Assembly: GCF_022012435.1 (NCBI RefSeq)
Contig: NZ_JAKLUA010000003.1
Location: 310,001-374,000 of the forward strand
Reading direction: 5' to 3'
Origin: Bradyrhizobium zhengyangense
GTDB taxonomy: Bacteria > Pseudomonadota > Alphaproteobacteria > Rhizobiales > Xanthobacteraceae
DNA length: 64,000 bases
Part shown: piece by piece, positions 61,163 through 64,000 of the stretch
Position numbering within the stretch: position 1 is the stretch's first letter
Layout of the letters: the number at the start of each line of letters is the position of its first letter
Made by a program: the position numbers and the translations under genes
Notes under the pieces: model-generated
The model's input: only the letters and a program-made list of their open reading frames with translations
Databases searched by the model: none
What the model was told of the DNA's origin: nothing

Positions 61163-61888
61163 ATGATGGACAAGGTCAAATTTCGTCTGAACGATCCGCG
61201 GCTGGCGCCGCGCCGCACCAAGCTCGAAATCCCCGGATGGGCCGGCAAGCGCGAACCACGCGCTGACGGTTCGCGTGAGCAGGTCTGGCACTGCGTGCCC
61301 TTTTCCGAGGGCGCGCAATACGGCATCGAGCTGTTCTATCCCTATGATTTCGAGCTTCACGTCACGACCAGGGAGGGTCGCTTGGTGCTCGAGGCCGATT
61401 GGGGTGAGCCGCCCGAAAGCGGCGCGGAATGGCCGCCGTTTCGCAAGTTCGGTGACGCCTTCTACACCTATCAGATCCTGCTCGATCTCAAGGTCGCAAA
61501 AGGCATGGCTGTTCGCACCGAGCCGCATCCGCGATTCTATACCGATCCGACTGACACCGTGCCGATTGCCGTCCCTGCGCTGATCCGCAATTGGTGGCCC
61601 ATGATGTTCTTTTGCGTCTTCAAGGCGCCGGCCGAGGGCCGAACCCACATCTTCAGGCCCAACGAGCCGTTCGCGCAAATCATCGTCATTCCCGAGGAAG
61701 CGAATTTCGAGCTCGAGCCCATGGGCGAGGAAGAAGCGGCCGAGCGCGAGCTGCAGGCTCGCCGGATCTACACCAATCGCCCCAAACTGGCGGCAGGCAC
61801 CGAGTGGACGTCGTCATCCGATACGGTGTTCGATGGCACTTATCGTCACCTGCATCGCGCGGCCAAGGAGAAGGCTCGGAACGGATAG
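61163..61888 (+). CDS. DUF6065-like hypothetical protein
   Basis: 241-aa soluble protein, no signal or membrane segment. Motifs include RLAPRRTKLEIPGWAG, then SEGAQYGIELFYPYDFELHV, FYTDPTDTVPIAVPAL and FRPNEPFAQIIVIPEEANFE. The length and pattern suit the DUF6065 family, which has no known function; I am not certain of the name. ATG at 61163 and 61166 are both possible. It is divergent from mbfA with 181 bp between, including the ICE, so it might also be affected by iron. Confidence 0.6.
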   Translation: MMDKVKFRLNDPRLAPRRTKLEIPGWAGKREPRADGSREQVWHCVPFSEGAQYGIELFYPYDFELHVTTREGRLVLEADWGEPPESGAEWPPFRKFGDAFYTYQILLDLKVAKGMAVRTEPHPRFYTDPTDTVPIAVPALIRNWWPMMFFCVFKAPAEGRTHIFRPNEPFAQIIVIPEEANFELEPMGEEEAAERELQARRIYTNRPKLAAGTEWTSSSDTVFDGTYRHLHRAAKEKARNG

Positions 61889-61994
61889 CCGTTCCTGATC
61901 TTGCCGCGGACCTGCCAAGCTTTCCCAATTTCCCGTCACCAAAAGCAAACAGGACCCGCAGGTCCTGTTCGTCCACTCCCAGGCAGCTGCGACC

Positions 61995-62360
61995 TCAGTA
62001 GTCGCGGCGATAGAAGCTGTGATGATGGTGGTGATGGTGATGGTGGTGATAGTACCGCCGATATCGCGGGACTACCACGACCGGCGCGTCATAGTCGTAG
62101 TAGCGACGACGATAGAAGCTGTGGTGATGATGGTGGTGGTGGTGGTGATAAAATTGAGCCACCTGGACATTTTCGCTGGCTTTTGGCGGGGCCGCTTCAT
62201 CGATCGCTTGCAGCAGGGCGCCGGCGTTTGCGATCGGCTCCAACAGGTCGGCGTATGAGTTCGCCTGCAGGACATCCGTCGGTGCCGGCGCGGCCTGGGC
62301 GGTACCGAGCCCTCCGAGCGCGGCCACCGCTCCCAATAGTCCGGCAATCTTCTTGTCCAA
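61995..62360 (-). CDS. small exported His-rich protein
   Basis: 121-aa protein. A signal peptide at residues 1-22 (LDKKIAGLLGAVAALGGLGTAQA) is followed by a short helical part (VLQANSYADLLEPIANAGALLQAI) and a C-terminal tail of two histidine runs, of nine and ten, each before SFYRR and separated by a Tyr/Arg/Val stretch. The start is a TTG with GGAG seven bases upstream; the frame is open further upstream but this start gives the export signal. Such tails bind transition metals. It lies near mbfA but on its own. Confidence 0.72.
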   Translation of the reverse strand: MDKKIAGLLGAVAALGGLGTAQAAPAPTDVLQANSYADLLEPIANAGALLQAIDEAAPPKASENVQVAQFYHHHHHHHHHSFYRRRYYDYDAPVVVVPRYRRYYHHHHHHHHHHSFYRRDY

Positions 62361-62470
62361 TGTCGTTCTCCATGGTCGCCGGACCCAGCTCCGGTATCTC
62401 GCAACGTCAGACATTGCCGAATGTTCCCTGAACCGCCGATTAACGACTTGTGGCGGGAGGGTGACGTTGC

Positions 62471-63628
62471 TCAGTTTGCGGAGACTGTGGCGACGCGGCG
62501 AAGAAATTGCAGCAGCAATCGGCTCACCTCCGCGGGCTGCTCCTGCTGCACCCAATGGCCGGCGCCGTCGACGAGGTGGCAGCCGAGCAACTTCGTGCAC
62601 CCACTCGTTTGCATCGCTTCGAACACGCCGGGGCGCTGATACGTGCCCCAATCCTGCTTGCCCGAGATGAAGCAGGAGGGCACGTCGATGCTGCGGCCCG
62701 CAAACAGCTGCATCTCGTTGTTGAGCATTCCCGACGTGCCGTAGCGGTACCACTGCAGGCCGCCCTGGAATCCGGTGCGGCCATATTCGGCGCTGTAGAA
62801 AGCGAGATCGCTATCCGGCAGCCATTGGTTGGCGGCGATCGCGGCGCGCGACGGCATCTCCTTCGCGACCGTCTCGGGCATGGTCTCGCCGAGGTCCATC
62901 ACGTAATAGGTCGGCAGCTTTGCGAGCTCGCTCGCCGACCATGACTTGAGCGGATACGGCTTGTTGTCGGTCCAGTCCGCGCTCTTGTGATGATAATAGG
63001 CGCGCAGGAAACCGTGCACGCCTTGTGGCGCATGCAGCATGTCGGCATTGGCCGGACGCGTCGCGTAATACCATTGATAGTGGATGCGCGGGCGCGGCAG
63101 AGCGGCGAGCTCGCGATGCACGGGGTCTTCGACCGGAGGCATCGCCGGTGCATCGGCTGTGCCCAACGGCAGCGGCGGCGCTCCGCCGAAGGGCGCACTC
63201 ATCAACGTCACCGAGCGAAACACGTCGGGTCGTATCAATGCGCACCATGCCGCAACAGGGCTGCCGAAATCATGTCCGGCGAGATCGACCTGCCTGTACC
63301 CGAACGCCGACACGAGTGCGAGCGCGTCGCGCACGAGGTTCAGAAACGAGAATGGCGTGAGATCGTCGTCATAATCCGCACTCCATCCGGCGGTGCGGCC
63401 ATAGCCGCGCTGGTCAGGCGCGATGACGTGATAGCCCGCTGCCGCCAGCGTCGGCATCACCTTGCGCCAGGAGAAGGCGAGTTCGGGAAAGCCGTGCAGC
63501 AGCAGGATGCAGGGCCGGCCTTTGGTCTCGAAGCCGGCCTCGAGCACATGCATGCGCAGGCCGTTGATGCCGTCGACGTATCGCGAGCGGATGCCGGCGG
63601 GGAGGGGGATGTCGGGAAGTGCACTCAT
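62471..63628 (-). CDS. alpha/beta hydrolase, epoxide hydrolase-like
   Basis: 385-aa hydrolase. The blocks are LLLHGFPELAFSWR (residues 42-55), DQRGYGRTAGW, and LAGHDFGSPVAAW with Asp120 as the nucleophile, which marks epoxide hydrolases and dehalogenases. The C-terminal GAGHWVQQEQPAEVS holds the catalytic His. The cap is large for the family. GGAGAAGG precedes the ATG at 63628. Upstream is the third palindromic repeat copy. Confidence 0.88.
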   Translation of the reverse strand: MSALPDIPLPAGIRSRYVDGINGLRMHVLEAGFETKGRPCILLLHGFPELAFSWRKVMPTLAAAGYHVIAPDQRGYGRTAGWSADYDDDLTPFSFLNLVRDALALVSAFGYRQVDLAGHDFGSPVAAWCALIRPDVFRSVTLMSAPFGGAPPLPLGTADAPAMPPVEDPVHRELAALPRPRIHYQWYYATRPANADMLHAPQGVHGFLRAYYHHKSADWTDNKPYPLKSWSASELAKLPTYYVMDLGETMPETVAKEMPSRAAIAANQWLPDSDLAFYSAEYGRTGFQGGLQWYRYGTSGMLNNEMQLFAGRSIDVPSCFISGKQDWGTYQRPGVFEAMQTSGCTKLLGCHLVDGAGHWVQQEQPAEVSRLLLQFLRRVATVSAN

Positions 63629-63659
63629 TGCCTTCTCCACGCGGGTGGAATCGTAGATT

Positions 63660-63701
63660 CGTAGGGTGGGCACGGCGCGGTGCGCCTTTGCCCACCCTAC
63701 G
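63660..63701. repeat. intergenic palindromic repeat (TAGGGTGGGC type), copy 3
   Basis: CGTAGGGTGGGC (63660-63671) pairs perfectly with GCCCACCCTACG (63690-63701) across an 18-base loop. It is a short version of the copies at 28764-28880 and 42087-42203. Confidence 0.8.
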
Positions 63702-63715
63702 GCATCTCGGCTAAA

Positions 63716-64000
63716 TCACACCGCCGTACACACGAACGCATTGCCCTTGCGCTTGATCTTCCCCACCGATGGGGAGGGGAAATGCGCGGTGCAACACAGC
63801 GTGTCGGTGTCGCAATAGCGCTCGAGGAAGCTGCGGCGCGTCGTGGCCGCCTTGGCCGGATCGACATCGAACTTGATCGACAGCTCCGGATAAAGCGTTT
63901 GCAGCGGCGAGTGCATGAGATCGCCTGAAAATACCGCGTCGTCTTTGCCGCGTCCCATTGCGATGGCGACGTGGCCGGGCGTATGGCCCGGCGTCGGCAC
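63716..64000 (-). CDS. partial MBL-fold metallo-hydrolase (C-terminal part)
   Basis: 94 codons before the stop at 63716; the N-terminus lies beyond the window. The TPGHTPGHVAIAM segment is the metal-binding His strand of MBL proteins of the glyoxalase II/lactonase kind, followed by VFSGDLMHSPLQ with the metal Asp, and later CTAHFPSPSVGKI. An activity cannot be named from this part. Confidence 0.85.
   Translation of the reverse strand: MPTPGHTPGHVAIAMGRGKDDAVFSGDLMHSPLQTLYPELSIKFDVDPAKAATTRRSFLERYCDTDTLCCTAHFPSPSVGKIKRKGNAFVCTAV

Noticed and set aside
61889..62018. Possible short gene between the DUF6065-like and His-rich genes
   Set aside because: No start with a ribosome site; the segment is the short gap before the His-rich gene end.
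1..64000. CRISPR arrays, insertion sequences, prophage or plasmid transfer genes
   Set aside because: I looked for regularly spaced repeats, transposase or integrase motifs and terminal inverted repeats and found none; the adhesin repeats are coding and without spacers.

Overview
The window reads as chromosomal DNA of a high-GC alphaproteobacterium, most likely Bradyrhizobium or a close relative. The grounds are the GC-rich third codon positions (which also create long empty antisense frames), the abundance of short intergenic palindromes of two or three recurring types, many oligopeptide-type ABC transporter and amidase/amidohydrolase genes, and a membrane-bound ferritin/iron exporter gene (mbfA) with a textbook Irr-type ICE palindrome in its promoter. 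I see no rRNA, tRNA, CRISPR array, transposase, integrase or phage gene. Both ends cut through chromosome; the last gene is incomplete.

Layout. 0.1-14.7 kb: housekeeping and accessory enzymes (MddA-like methyltransferase, GFA protein, a winged-helix/TPR regulator, a fumarase-superfamily lyase, M29 aminopeptidase, cupin, amidohydrolase, MBL-fold protein), an ABC-2 export pair, a double LprI-like secreted protein and a LapG-type (BTLCP) cysteine protease. 15.3-26.4 kb: one 3701-codon gene for a type I-secreted, FecR/VCBS/beta-helix/RTX adhesin, followed by a CHASE2 nucleotide cyclase. 28.9-38.2 kb: a peptide-type ABC transporter locus with two divergent paralogous binding proteins, two permeases and two ATPases, with an AtzG-like small protein and an amidase lying between the ATPases. 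38.4-44.9 kb: GlsB-type membrane protein, a type I secretion ATPase/adaptor pair, AMP nucleosidase, a Gly-rich TPR protein and a DUF1488 protein. 45-51.7 kb: CinA-type amidase, two paralogous amidohydrolases plus a Rieske protein, an MFS carrier, a LysR regulator divergent from a DUF1127 protein, and an acetyltransferase. 51.8-56.6 kb: acyl-CoA-type catabolic genes (enoyl-CoA hydratase, SDR, AidB-like dehydrogenase, Zn alcohol dehydrogenase). 56.6-64 kb: SnoaL-like protein, amidase, then mbfA with a beta-barrel-like protein and cytochrome b561 behind it, a DUF6065-like protein, a His-rich secreted protein, an epoxide hydrolase and a partial MBL gene.

How they may work together. The most interesting arrangement is a LapG-family protease gene divergent from the giant adhesin gene, with a type I secretion ATPase and HlyD adaptor 12 kb downstream and a membrane cyclase immediately after the adhesin. 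This has the parts of a Lap-type release/retention adhesin system, but no LapD-like c-di-GMP receptor is visible and the cyclase is class III, so the control logic could differ. The second is a transporter-plus-amidase operon that looks like an uptake and hydrolysis unit for an amide compound. The third is an iron-responsive mbfA transcription unit that seems to include a beta-barrel-like protein and a b-type cytochrome.

All functions are read from sequence motifs and recalled family features; no database search was run. Start sites were chosen from Shine-Dalgarno spacing, signal peptides and family length, and differ in many cases from the longest open frame.
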